From assembly GCF_006385875.1 (NCBI RefSeq), contig NZ_VFSU01000024.1:186001-250000 (forward strand): a stretch of 64,000 bases of DNA, written 5' to 3'. Each line of letters opens with the position of its first letter. The stretch's first letter is position 1. Made by a program: the position numbers and the translations under genes. Below the pieces are notes generated by a model. It searched no databases and was not told the DNA's origin. It worked only from the letters and a program-made list of their open reading frames with translations. The stretch is from Sandaracinobacter neustonicus. Its GTDB lineage: Bacteria; Pseudomonadota; Alphaproteobacteria; Sphingomonadales; Sphingomonadaceae. Of the stretch, positions 50,040 through 58,643 are shown piece after piece.

Positions 50040-50834
50040 ATGGCGACAGCCTTTCTGAAGATGCACGGGGCCGGCAATGATTTTGCCATCTTCGATGCCC
50101 GGCAAGTGGCGCTCGCCATGCCGCCGGAACGCGTCCGCCGTCTGGCAGACCGGCATCGCGGCATCGGCTGCGACCAGCTGATCGTGATGGAACCCTCCAC
50201 CCGCGCAGACGTGTTCATGCGCATCTTCAACCCGGACGGCAGCGAATCCGGCGCTTGCGGCAACGCCACCCGTTGCGTCGCCCGGCTGCTGGGCGGGGCC
50301 GCCACCATCGAAACGCGCGGCGGCATCCTCACCGCCGCCAACGCCGAACAGGGCGTGACGATCGACATGGGCAGCCCCCGCTTCGGCTGGGAGGAGATTC
50401 CGCTCGCCTACGCAATGGACACCGCCGACATGCCGGTCGCATGGTCTGAGTTGGAACGCCCCTCCGCCGTGAACATGGGCAACCCGCATGTGATCTTCTT
50501 CGTGGCCGATGCCAACGTCGTGCCGCTGGAAAGCCTCGGCCCGGAGATCGAGCATGACCTGATCTTCCCCGAGCGCGTGAATGTGAACATCGCCACCGTG
50601 CTGAACCGCAGCCACATCCGCCTGCGCGTGTGGGAACGCGGCGCGGGCCTTACGCTCGCCTGCGGCACCGGGGCCTGCGCCACCTTCGCCGCCGCCCGCC
50701 GCCGCGGCCTTGTGGATGACAGCGCCACCATCAGCCTGCCCGGCGGAGACCTCATCATCGCCGAAACCGCAGGCGGCGGCATCAGCATGACCGGCCCCGT
50801 CTCCACCGCCTACCGGGGCGAGACCGACCTTTGA
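50040..50834 (+). CDS. dapF: Diaminopimelate epimerase
   Basis: The 264-residue enzyme interconverts LL- and meso-diaminopimelate for lysine and peptidoglycan. The two catalytic cysteines are C73 (SGACGNATR) and C208 (LACGTGACA), each in its conserved context, and the N-terminus FLKMHGAGNDF is typical. The stop overlaps the mtaB start (TTGA). The dapF-mtaB-ftsY order is common in alphaproteobacteria. Confidence 0.97.
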   Translation: MATAFLKMHGAGNDFAIFDARQVALAMPPERVRRLADRHRGIGCDQLIVMEPSTRADVFMRIFNPDGSESGACGNATRCVARLLGGAATIETRGGILTAANAEQGVTIDMGSPRFGWEEIPLAYAMDTADMPVAWSELERPSAVNMGNPHVIFFVADANVVPLESLGPEIEHDLIFPERVNVNIATVLNRSHIRLRVWERGAGLTLACGTGACATFAAARRRGLVDDSATISLPGGDLIIAETAGGGISMTGPVSTAYRGETDL

Positions 50835-51970
50835 CAGCAAGGGTCATCACCCACGGCTGCCGCTCCAACCTCGCCGAACGCGACGCGCTGGCCGCGCTGG
50901 CACCGGTGGGGGCCACCGTCATCAACAGCTGCGCGGTCACGGCGGAAGCCGTGCGCGACGCCCGCGCCGCCGCGCGCACAGCGGCCCGCAACGGCCCCGT
51001 CTATGTCACCGGTTGCGCCGCCACGCTGGAACCGGCACGCTTCGCTGATATCGCAACACTCATCCCCAACGCCTTCAAACTGAACGGAGACGCATGGGGA
51101 AGGGCAGGGCATCATACCCCCGTCACCCGCCAGTCGCGCGCCTTCGTCGCCGTGCAGGACGGTTGCGACCATGATTGCACCTTCTGCGTCACCCGCCTCG
51201 CGCGCGGGCGCTCGCGCTCGGTGCCGCTGGAAACCGTGGTCGCGCGCATCGCTGCGCTTGCCGCACAGGGCGTAAACGAGGTGGTGCTGACCGGCATAGA
51301 CGCCACCAGCTATGGGCAGGACCTTCCCGGCACCCCCGCGCTCGGCACGCTGGTGCAGGCGATCCTCGCCCGCACCGCCATCCCGCGCCTGCGCCTCTCC
51401 TCGCTGGATTCGGCGGAAGCCGACGAGGCGCTGATCGAAGCCTTTCAGGATCAGCGGCTGATGCCGCACGTCCATCTCTCGCTGCAATCCGGCGACGATC
51501 TGATCCTGAAGCGGATGAAGCGCCGCCACAGCCGCGCAGATGCCGTGCGCCTGTCGGAACGGCTGCGCACCGCCCGCGCCGATATCGCGCTCGGCGCGGA
51601 CCTGATCGCGGGCTTCCCGACGGAAGGGGAGGCCGCGCATGCCAACTCGCTGTCCTTGCTGGCGGATTGCAGGCTGGTGCACACCCATATCTTCCCCTTT
51701 TCGCCGCGCCCCGGCACGGCGGCTGCCCGCATGCCGCAGGTGCCGCCCGCCGTGGCCAAGGCCCGCGCGGCGGACTTGCGCGCCGCCGCCGCCAGCCGCC
51801 ACGCCGATTTCACCGCCGCCTTTGTCGGAAAGCCGGTCGACAGCGTCAGCGAAGGCGGGCAGGGGTACAGCGCGCATGGCCTCCGGCTGCGCTATGCCGC
51901 GCCCCGGCCGAAGGGCGCTCTTGTGCGGCTTACGCCCACCCATCTGAACGACGGACTGCTGGCTGAATGA
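50831..51970 (+). CDS. mtaB: tRNA t6A37 methylthiotransferase (MtaB type)
   Basis: A 379-residue radical-SAM methylthiotransferase that turns t6A into ms2t6A at position 37 of ANN-reading tRNAs. The N-terminal domain holds three cluster cysteines (HGCRSN, NSCAVT, VTGCAAT), and the radical-SAM cluster is CDHDCTFC. The conserved HLSLQSGDDLILKRMKRRH follows. A full TRAM domain is lacking at the C-terminus. The start is TTG at 50831, overlapping the dapF stop; its own stop overlaps the ftsY start (ATGA). MiaB, the i6A enzyme, is longer and differs in these motifs. Confidence 0.92.
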   Translation: MTARVITHGCRSNLAERDALAALAPVGATVINSCAVTAEAVRDARAAARTAARNGPVYVTGCAATLEPARFADIATLIPNAFKLNGDAWGRAGHHTPVTRQSRAFVAVQDGCDHDCTFCVTRLARGRSRSVPLETVVARIAALAAQGVNEVVLTGIDATSYGQDLPGTPALGTLVQAILARTAIPRLRLSSLDSAEADEALIEAFQDQRLMPHVHLSLQSGDDLILKRMKRRHSRADAVRLSERLRTARADIALGADLIAGFPTEGEAAHANSLSLLADCRLVHTHIFPFSPRPGTAAARMPQVPPAVAKARAADLRAAAASRHADFTAAFVGKPVDSVSEGGQGYSAHGLRLRYAAPRPKGALVRLTPTHLNDGLLAE

Positions 51971-52899
51971 ACGACGTCACGGAAAAGACAGGCTGGCTCG
52001 CCCGCATGCGTTCGGGCCTTGCCCGCTCGTCGGAAAAGCTGGCGCAGAACCTCACCTTCATGGTCGGCGGCGGCCGGATCGAGGCGGAAGACCTTGATTC
52101 GGTGGAAGATGCACTGATCGCAGCCGATCTCGGCCCGGCGGTCGCCGAACGCATCGTCATGAAGCTGGCCGCCGCCCGCCTTGCCGGGGACATCGACATG
52201 ACCCGCGTGCGGCAGGTCGCGGCGGACGAGATCGCCGCCATCCTCACCCCGCTGGCGAAGCCGCTGCTCGTCACCGCCTTCCCGCGCCCGCACACCATCC
52301 TCGTGGTCGGCGTGAACGGCACCGGCAAGACGACGACGATCGCCAAGCTGGCGCATGTTTTTCAGGAAGATGATTATGCGGTGATGATGGCCGCCGGGGA
52401 CACGTTCCGCGCCGCCGCCGTCGAGCAGCTGAAGGTCTGGGGGGATCGGCTGTCCATCCCTGTTATCTCGGGCAAGCCCGATGCCGATGCGGCGGGCCTT
52501 GCCTTTACCGCGATGGAGCAGGCCCGCGCCTCGGGCCGCGACGTGCTGATGGTGGATACGGCGGGGCGGCTGCAGAACAAGGCCGGGCTGATGGATGAAC
52601 TGGCCAAGGTGCGCCGCGTGCTGGGCAAGCAGCACCCGGGCGCCCCGCATGACACCATCCTCGTGCTGGACGCAACAACCGGCCAGAACGCCCTGAGCCA
52701 GATCGAGATTTTTCGCGAAGTGGCAGGCGTGACTGGCCTTGTGATGACGAAGCTGGACGGCACCGCGCGCGGCGGCGTTCTGGTGGCGGCAGCGGAAAAA
52801 TTCGGCCTGCCGATCCACGCCATCGGCGTGGGGGAAAAACTGGGCGACCTCCGCCCCTTCGACGCGCGCGCCTATGCCGACGCGCTCACAGGAGCCTGA
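51967..52899 (+). CDS. ftsY: Signal recognition particle receptor FtsY
   Basis: A 310-residue SRP GTPase. It has the N-domain helices, P-loop GVNGTGKTTTIAKL, the DTFRAAAVEQL motif, DTAGRLQNKAGLMDEL (G3), TKLDGTARGG (G4) and the closing GVGEKLGDLRPFD. The long acidic A domain of E. coli FtsY is missing, as usual in alphaproteobacteria. It targets signal-recognition-particle complexes to the membrane translocon. Translationally coupled to mtaB. Confidence 0.96.
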   Translation: MNDVTEKTGWLARMRSGLARSSEKLAQNLTFMVGGGRIEAEDLDSVEDALIAADLGPAVAERIVMKLAAARLAGDIDMTRVRQVAADEIAAILTPLAKPLLVTAFPRPHTILVVGVNGTGKTTTIAKLAHVFQEDDYAVMMAAGDTFRAAAVEQLKVWGDRLSIPVISGKPDADAAGLAFTAMEQARASGRDVLMVDTAGRLQNKAGLMDELAKVRRVLGKQHPGAPHDTILVLDATTGQNALSQIEIFREVAGVTGLVMTKLDGTARGGVLVAAAEKFGLPIHAIGVGEKLGDLRPFDARAYADALTGA

Positions 52900-52903
52900 T
52901 AGT

Positions 52904-53533
52904 TTGACAGAGCAACCCGTCGTGAAACCCGCCCGCCGCGAACTGGACGGCTGGAAAAAGCTCTCGGTCGATCTCGGCCCGCTGCTGGTGTTTTTCGCCG
53001 TCTATTCCCGGTTCGACGTGTTCGTCGGCACGGCGGCCTTCATGGTCGCCACCGCCATCGCCATGGGGATTTCCTGGGCGCTCACCCGCCATATCGCTGC
53101 AATGACATGGTTTTCCGCCGTGCTGGTGGGTGTGTTCGGCGGCCTGACGCTGTGGCTGCACGATGAAACCTTCATCAAGATGAAGCCGACCATCGTCTTC
53201 CTCACCCTGTCGGGCGTGCTGACCTTCGGCTTGCTGCGCGGCCGGAATTATCTGAAGACGGTGGTCGGATCCGCCTTCAACGGCCTCAGCGACGAGGGCT
53301 GGACCCTGCTCACCCGCCGCTGGGCGCTGTTCTTCCTGTTGCTGGGCCTGACCAACGAACTGCTGTGGCGCGCCTTCCCAACCAACATCTGGCTGCATTT
53401 CAAAATCTGGGGCGATTCGCTGCTGACCTTCCTGTTCATGGGGGCGCAGGTGCCGATGATGCTGAAGCATGGCCTCAATCTTGAAGATCCCAAGGAAGCC
53501 GATCCGAAGGACGAAAGCCCGCCCAAAGCCTGA
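52904..53533 (+). CDS. yciB: Inner membrane-spanning protein YciB / septation protein A
   Basis: A 209-residue protein with five or six membrane helices. Family segments are LGPLLVFFAVYSRFDVFVGTAAFM, TLWLHDETFIKMKPTIV and LTNELLWRAFPTNIWLHFKIWG. YciB/IspZ affects envelope integrity and septation. The TTG at 52904 is chosen, with AGGAG 9 nt upstream, 4 bp after the ftsY stop; an earlier frame would overlap ftsY. Confidence 0.9.
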   Translation: MTEQPVVKPARRELDGWKKLSVDLGPLLVFFAVYSRFDVFVGTAAFMVATAIAMGISWALTRHIAAMTWFSAVLVGVFGGLTLWLHDETFIKMKPTIVFLTLSGVLTFGLLRGRNYLKTVVGSAFNGLSDEGWTLLTRRWALFFLLLGLTNELLWRAFPTNIWLHFKIWGDSLLTFLFMGAQVPMMLKHGLNLEDPKEADPKDESPPKA

Positions 53534-53543
53534 TCGCGCAGCG

Positions 53544-53572
53544 CCGCCGAAGCCATCGGCGGAAAATTTCAC
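53544..53572 (+). terminator. Weak terminator after yciB
   Basis: CCGCCGA-AGCCA-TCGGCGG (53544-53562), 10 bp after the yciB stop, is followed by AAAATTTC. The T tract is short, so termination may be partial. Confidence 0.4.
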
Positions 53573-53709
53573 GGACATTGCAAAAATTTGCATTTGGGGG
53601 CTGGCATCGCGTCTGCGCCTCAGCTATGCGAATCGTAACGTTCCAGTCGAACCCGTTGAGGAACATCGGGAAAGGCATGGGCGAAACAACATTTAGGGGG
53701 TCGCACCCA

Positions 53710-54438
53710 ATGATTCATCCGTTTGCCGCTATCGCGGTCACTACGCTTGTCGGCGCGTTCGTCGCCGCAGCGCCTGCGTCTGCCGTCACCGTTGTGCTGG
53801 GCGGGGCAGTCCAGAATGTCAGCAGCGTCACCCGCAGTGCGGAAGGGGTGGATTTTACCGTCACCGCAGCCCGCTTCACCGGCAATCCTGCCACGCTGAC
53901 GGGCATGTCCAGCCTTGGCGCGCCGCTGCTCGTTTCGGTCACGACGCCCGGCCTCGGCGTGGATGGCGGCGGCTCCGCGCCGCAGATCGACACCAACCAG
54001 ACGAACCGTCGCGAAGCGCTGATCCTGTCGGCCAGCAGCCCGTTCGAAATCTCGCGGCTGAAGCTGTCGATGGTGGATGGCAATGACACGCTGATGCTTT
54101 ATGGCGTCAAAGATGACGGCAGCTTCGTTGCGCTCATCAACGCGGGCACCATCATGTCGGGCCTGAACGGCGCGGCGGGCGTGGTGAGCACGGGTGCGAA
54201 CGGCGGCACCTCGCTGCTCACCTTCGCCAACCCCTGGGGCAATTTCAGCCAATATGTCTTCACCACCCGCGTCGGCGGCGAAGTGCTTTACAACAATGAT
54301 CGCGGGCAGGGGTATCGGCTGGATTCGATCAGCTTCAACGTGGTTCCTGAACCGCGCATGTGGGCGATGCTGATCGCGGGCTTCGGCTTTGTGGGCGTCG
54401 CCGCCCGCCGCCGCCGCAAGCCGGTGGTTTCCGCCTGA
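53710..54438 (+). CDS. PEPxxWA-CTERM exported protein, tandem paralog 1
   Basis: A 242-residue secreted protein with signal peptide (residues 1-25, cleavage near ASAV), a beta-rich body, and sorting signal VPEPRMWAMLIAGFGFVGVAARRRRK, with Arg-Met where the usual Ala-Thr occurs. It shares blocks with the next gene: LGVDGGGSAPQIDTNQ, NRREALILSAS, NDTLMLYGVKDDGS, GANGGTSLLTFA, FTTRVGGEV and GQGYRLDSISF. So the two arose by tandem duplication. Function is unknown; probably a surface protein processed by exosortase. The ATG at 53710 has AGGGGG upstream. Confidence 0.87.
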   Translation: MIHPFAAIAVTTLVGAFVAAAPASAVTVVLGGAVQNVSSVTRSAEGVDFTVTAARFTGNPATLTGMSSLGAPLLVSVTTPGLGVDGGGSAPQIDTNQTNRREALILSASSPFEISRLKLSMVDGNDTLMLYGVKDDGSFVALINAGTIMSGLNGAAGVVSTGANGGTSLLTFANPWGNFSQYVFTTRVGGEVLYNNDRGQGYRLDSISFNVVPEPRMWAMLIAGFGFVGVAARRRRKPVVSA

Positions 54439-54482
54439 CGCACCGCTGCCGCTGAAGGGCGGCACGGCTTCCACCGAATGTG

Positions 54483-54518
54483 AACGCCCCCGGCAACCGC
54501 AATGGTTGCCGGGCGTTT
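54483..54518 (+). terminator. Hairpin between the tandem PEP-CTERM genes
   Basis: CCCGGCAACC-GCAAT-GGTTGCCGGG (54489-54513) is a perfect 10-bp stem, extended by AACG/CGTT around a two-base bulge, 50 bp after the first gene. Only a short T stretch follows; it is a likely terminator or attenuator. Confidence 0.55.
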
Positions 54519-54636
54519 ACGCATTCCCTGCGCCGTTAAGAACATAAGAATTGGATCGGGCGGCCGTTATAGCTCTATTTGGCCCGCAGCTATTCATCGC
54601 CTGATCCGGGCGGCGAAATCTTGCAGGGGTCTTGTC

Positions 54637-55374
54637 ATGAAAATCTTCGCTGCTGCCGCGTTTGCGGCTGCAATCGCCGTTGCGCCCGCCAGCGCCTCCG
54701 TGATCACGCTTGGCGGCCCGAACGCCAATGTGCCCAGCATCACCGGCTCGGTGGATGGGGTGGATTACAGCTTCGAAGCGCTGCGCTTCACGCTGGCCCC
54801 CACCGCGCTCACCAGCTTCAGCCAGTTCAGCACCACCTCCAGCAGCGGCGCAGCGATGAAGATCAGCGTCACGGCCCCCGGCATCGGCGTGGACGGCGGC
54901 GGATCGGCCCCGCAAGTCGATACCAATCAGGTGCGCAACCGCGAAGCGATCCTGTTCAGCACCAGCAAGCTGATCGACATCAACGCGCTGAAACTGTCTT
55001 ACATTGATGCGAACGACACGCTGCTCGTGTTCGGCGTGCAGGATGATGGCAGCCTTGTCTCGCTCACCGGTGCGGGCACCATCCTGTCGGGTCTCGGCGG
55101 CACAGTGGGCGTCAACAACAGCGGCGCGAACGGCGGCACGAGCGTTCTCAGCTTCGCCGACGCGCTGGGCAGCTACAACCGTTACATCTTCACCACCCGT
55201 GTGGGCGGCGAAGTGAATTACGGCGGGATGACGGGGCAGGGCTATCGGATCGATTCGATCGGCTTCGATACCGCCGCCGTGCCGGAACCCGCCACCTGGG
55301 CGATGCTGATCGCCGGTTTCGGCTTCGTGGGCGCTGCCGCCCGCCGCCGCCGCGCCGGAATGGTCACGAACTGA
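54637..55374 (+). CDS. PEPxxWA-CTERM exported protein, tandem paralog 2
   Basis: A 245-residue secreted protein with signal peptide (residues 1-20, ending ASAS), beta-rich body and canonical signal VPEPATWAMLIAGFGFVGAAARRRR. It is clearly homologous along its whole length to the preceding gene (GIGVDGGGSAPQVDTNQ, NREAILFSTS, NDTLLVFGVQDDGS, GANGGTSVLSFA, FTTRVGGEVNY). The ATG at 54637 has GCAGGGG upstream, and a strong terminator follows 26 bp after the stop. Confidence 0.88.
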   Translation: MKIFAAAAFAAAIAVAPASASVITLGGPNANVPSITGSVDGVDYSFEALRFTLAPTALTSFSQFSTTSSSGAAMKISVTAPGIGVDGGGSAPQVDTNQVRNREAILFSTSKLIDINALKLSYIDANDTLLVFGVQDDGSLVSLTGAGTILSGLGGTVGVNNSGANGGTSVLSFADALGSYNRYIFTTRVGGEVNYGGMTGQGYRIDSIGFDTAAVPEPATWAMLIAGFGFVGAAARRRRAGMVTN

Positions 55375-55399
55375 ACCAGATCCAAGGGGTTGGATAAAC

Positions 55400-55431
55400 G
55401 GGGCGGCGCTAAACGCGCCGCCCCATTTTTT
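55400..55431 (+). terminator. Intrinsic terminator after the PEP-CTERM pair
   Basis: The 10-bp stem GGGGCGGCGC/GCGCCGCCCC with a 5-nt loop is followed by ATTTTTT. It lies between convergent genes and ends 4 bp before the aminopeptidase stop codon. Confidence 0.9.
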
Positions 55432-55434
55432 CGT

Positions 55435-57021
55435 TTATTTCTCGTAGGATCGGATCAGCTGGTCGAACAGCCGCACGCCATAGGCGCGCAGGCCCTTGGG
55501 CACGGTCGGCAGGTCGGTCGCGGCGGTCATCACGCCCGCCATATCCACATGCGCCCAGGGCGTCGGCTCCGGCGTGAGGAAGCTGATGAAGTGCGCGGCC
55601 GTGCCCGCGCCCGCACGCCCGCCCTCGTTCGCATTCTTGATGTCGGCGATATCGCTCGCCATGTCCGCTGTGTAGCTGGGGTGCAGCGGCATCCGCCACA
55701 CATCCTCGCCTGTCAGTGCGCCAGCAGTTGTCAGGCGCGCGGCCAGATCCTCGTTGCGGGCGAACAGGCCGGAATACTCATCGCCCAGCGCTGCGCCGAT
55801 CGCGCCGGTCAGGGTGGAGAGGTTCACCAGCACGGCGGGCTTATACTGGCGGATGGCCCACTGGTTCGCATCGGCCATCACCAGCCGCCCTTCGGCATCG
55901 GCGTTGATCATCTCCACCGTCTTGCCGTTCAGCGTCCGCACCACGTCGCCGGGGCGCTGCGCCGTGCCGCCGGGCATGTTTTCCGCCAGCGCGGCGATGC
56001 CGATCACATTGGCCTTCGCCCCGCGCTTTGCTGCCGCGATGGCCGCCGCAACCGCCCCCGCCGCGCCAGACATGTCGGCCTTCATAGACCACATCCCGGC
56101 TGCGGGCTTGATGGAGTTGCCGCCGTTGTCGAAGGTGATTCCCTTGCCCACCAGCGCGATGGGGGCGGCATTTCCGGCCCCGCGATACTCCACCGCCAGC
56201 AGCCGCGAAGGCCGGGCAGAACCTTGCCCCACGCCCAGAAGCGCGCCCATGCCAAGCTCACGCATCTGCGCTTCGTTCAGCACGGTCACCCGCACATTGG
56301 GCACACCCTTCACTTCCTTCTGCACCGCCGCCACGAAGCTTTCGGGATAGAGTTCATTGGCCGGGGTGATGATCAGATCGCGGGCAAAGCGAATGGCGCC
56401 TGCCACCTGCGCCAGATCGGCGGCATAGGCGGCGGCTGCGCCTGCGTCGCTCGTCACCACCGTCACCGGGTTGGCGGGCGGCAGCTTCGGCTCGGACTTC
56501 AACCTGTCATAACGGTAACCCGCCAGCGCCGCACCATAAGCCAGATAGGGGGCAGACCCGGCGGGCAGCCCGCCAGAGAGGATCGCGATATCAGAGGGTT
56601 CGCTGCGCAGCGCCATGCTCGCCTTGCCTGCCGCATCGGCCAGCGCGGCCTCCTTCGGCGCGGTCAGGCTTTCCACGCCCACCAGCAGGATGGCGGGATG
56701 CCCGCCGATATTGTGCAGTTTCAACGTGGAGAGCGGCTTCGCATCAAAGCGTGCGGCCTTCGCCGCCGCCGCAATCGCTTCCGCCGTGGCGGCGGGCAGT
56801 TCCGGTGCGGATTTCGCGATATCCAGCGGGGCCGTCACCGGCACGATCAGCGCCGCGCCCACAGGCACGGTGGCGGCAAAGCGGATCGGCCGCTCAGGGC
56901 TGTTCTCCCGCGTGGAGGGGGCCACGCCGGATCCTATCAGCCCGGCGGGCCGGTCTTGCGCCAGCGCGGGGGCGGTGAGGGCAGTGGCGATCAGCAATGC
57001 TGCGAAAGGGGCGATCCGCAT
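55435..57021 (-). CDS. Exported leucyl aminopeptidase (M17 family)
   Basis: A 528-residue M17 metallo-aminopeptidase. The catalytic domain shows KGITFDNGGNSIKPAAGMWSMKADMSGAA (metal-binding Lys and Asp residues) and NADAEGRLVMADA with the metal-binding Asp-Glu and the catalytic Arg. The cytoplasmic enzyme has NTDAEGRL at that point. Unlike housekeeping PepA, this protein starts with a clear signal peptide (IAPFAALLIATALTAPALAQ), so it acts in the periplasm or outside the cell, probably in peptide scavenging. AAGGA precedes the ATG at 5 nt. A perfect palindrome lies 13 bp upstream. Confidence 0.9.
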   Translation of the reverse strand: MRIAPFAALLIATALTAPALAQDRPAGLIGSGVAPSTRENSPERPIRFAATVPVGAALIVPVTAPLDIAKSAPELPAATAEAIAAAAKAARFDAKPLSTLKLHNIGGHPAILLVGVESLTAPKEAALADAAGKASMALRSEPSDIAILSGGLPAGSAPYLAYGAALAGYRYDRLKSEPKLPPANPVTVVTSDAGAAAAYAADLAQVAGAIRFARDLIITPANELYPESFVAAVQKEVKGVPNVRVTVLNEAQMRELGMGALLGVGQGSARPSRLLAVEYRGAGNAAPIALVGKGITFDNGGNSIKPAAGMWSMKADMSGAAGAVAAAIAAAKRGAKANVIGIAALAENMPGGTAQRPGDVVRTLNGKTVEMINADAEGRLVMADANQWAIRQYKPAVLVNLSTLTGAIGAALGDEYSGLFARNEDLAARLTTAGALTGEDVWRMPLHPSYTADMASDIADIKNANEGGRAGAGTAAHFISFLTPEPTPWAHVDMAGVMTAATDLPTVPKGLRAYGVRLFDQLIRSYEK

Positions 57022-57034
57022 TCCTTATGTATCT

Positions 57035-57053
57035 CCTGTAACATTGTTACAGG
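57035..57053. promoter_or_regulatory. Palindrome upstream of the aminopeptidase gene, candidate operator
   Basis: CCTGTAAC-ATT-GTTACAGG is a perfect inverted repeat with 8-bp arms, beginning 13 bp upstream of the aminopeptidase ATG. The half-site spacing suits a dimeric TetR-like repressor; no such regulator is in the window. Confidence 0.5.
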
Positions 57054-57190
57054 CTGCCTAACGGCCACGCCCCCGCTTGCCAACCCGTGCAGCGCCCCCA
57101 GCGACAAATTGCGCGCCCCCTCTGAGTTGAGCGTTTTTCTGTAACCGCCGCCGCTCTACGTAGGGCAGTCAAACCTTGGGAGAGAGAGAC

Positions 57191-58630
57191 ATGCGCGAAG
57201 CCCTGAAATTCTATATCGACGGCCAGTGGGTCGATCCGGTCGAAGGCGTGAAGCCGCTGGACGTAATCAACCCCGCCACGGAACAGGCGTTCGGCCGGAT
57301 CGCCATCGGCACCGCGGCTGATGTGGACCGCGCTGCCAAGGCCGCCGCTGCCGCCTTTCCCAGCTTCAGCCGCACCAGCCGCGCCGAACGGCTGGAGCTG
57401 CTGGGGGCGATCATCGCCGAATATCAGAAGCGCCACGCCGACATCGCCGCCGCCATCACCGAGGAAATGGGCGCGCCCGCCTGGCTGGCCACGCAATATC
57501 AGGCCGCGCTGGGCATGGGGCACTTCCAGATCGCCATGGAGGTGCTGAAAGGCTACAGCTTCGAAGAGGATCGCGGCGGCACCCGGCTGGTGAAGGAGCC
57601 CATCGGGGTGTGCGGCTTCATCACGCCATGGAACTGGCCGATCAACCAGATCGCCTGCAAGGTCGCCCCGGCGATCGCCACCGGCTGCACCATCGTGCTA
57701 AAACCCTCCGAAGTGGCCCCCTTTGATGCCGTCATTTTCGCCGAGGTGATGCATGCGGCGGGCGTGCCCAAGGGCGTGTTCAACCTTGTGAACGGGGACG
57801 GCCCCGGCGTCGGCGCGGCCATTTCCAGCCATCCGCTGATCGATATGGTCAGCTTCACCGGCTCCACCCGCGCGGGAATCGAGGTGGCGAAGAACGCCGC
57901 CCCCACGGTGAAGCGGGTGGCGCAGGAACTGGGCGGCAAATCCCCCAATATCGTGCTGGATTCGGCAGACCTTGCAACTGCCGTGGGCGGCGGTATCCAG
58001 TCCATGATGCTGAACTCCGGGCAAAGCTGCAACGCGCCGACGCGCATGTTCGTGCCGCGCCCGAAGATGGAGCAGGCCAAGGCAATTGCGAAGGCCACAG
58101 CAGAGGCGATCACCGTGGGCGATCCCAACGGCAACAGCGTGATCGGGCCTGTCGTCTCTGAAGTGCAGTTCAACAAGATTCAGGGCCTGATCCAGAAGGG
58201 CATCGACGAAGGCGCAACCCTCGTCGCGGGCGGCCCCGGCCGGCCGGAGGGGCTGGACAAGGGCTATTATGTGAAGCCCACCATCTTCGCCGACGTGACC
58301 AACGACATGACCATCGCCCGCGAGGAAATCTTCGGGCCGGTGCTGGCGATGCTGCCCTATGATACGCTGGAGCAGGCGATCGCTGAGGGGAATGACACCG
58401 TCTATGGCCTCGCCGCTTATGTGCAGGGCGATGAGGCGGAGGCGCGCGACGTCGCGCGGCAGCTGCGCGCGGGCCAAGTGAACATCAACGGCGCGGCGCT
58501 GGACCTGACTGTCCCGTTCGGCGGCTACAAGCAATCCGGCAACGGCCGCGAATGGGGCGATCATGCCTTCGCCGAATTCCTGGAAACCAAGGCCGTGATC
58601 GGCTGGGGCGCGGCGCAGGCGGCGGAATGA
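57191..58630 (+). CDS. Aldehyde dehydrogenase family protein
   Basis: A 479-residue NAD(P)-dependent aldehyde dehydrogenase. The nucleotide-binding segment is FITPWNWPINQIACKVAPA, the general base is the Glu in AQELGGKSPNIVL, the nucleophile is the Cys of NSGQSCNAPTR, and EEIFGPVL and PFGGYKQSGNGREWG are conserved. The natural aldehyde is unknown. The ATG at 57191 has GGGAGAGAGA upstream. The metallophosphoesterase gene follows after 13 bp. Confidence 0.93.
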   Translation: MREALKFYIDGQWVDPVEGVKPLDVINPATEQAFGRIAIGTAADVDRAAKAAAAAFPSFSRTSRAERLELLGAIIAEYQKRHADIAAAITEEMGAPAWLATQYQAALGMGHFQIAMEVLKGYSFEEDRGGTRLVKEPIGVCGFITPWNWPINQIACKVAPAIATGCTIVLKPSEVAPFDAVIFAEVMHAAGVPKGVFNLVNGDGPGVGAAISSHPLIDMVSFTGSTRAGIEVAKNAAPTVKRVAQELGGKSPNIVLDSADLATAVGGGIQSMMLNSGQSCNAPTRMFVPRPKMEQAKAIAKATAEAITVGDPNGNSVIGPVVSEVQFNKIQGLIQKGIDEGATLVAGGPGRPEGLDKGYYVKPTIFADVTNDMTIAREEIFGPVLAMLPYDTLEQAIAEGNDTVYGLAAYVQGDEAEARDVARQLRAGQVNINGAALDLTVPFGGYKQSGNGREWGDHAFAEFLETKAVIGWGAAQAAE

Positions 58631-58643
58631 GGCTATTGGCCGA

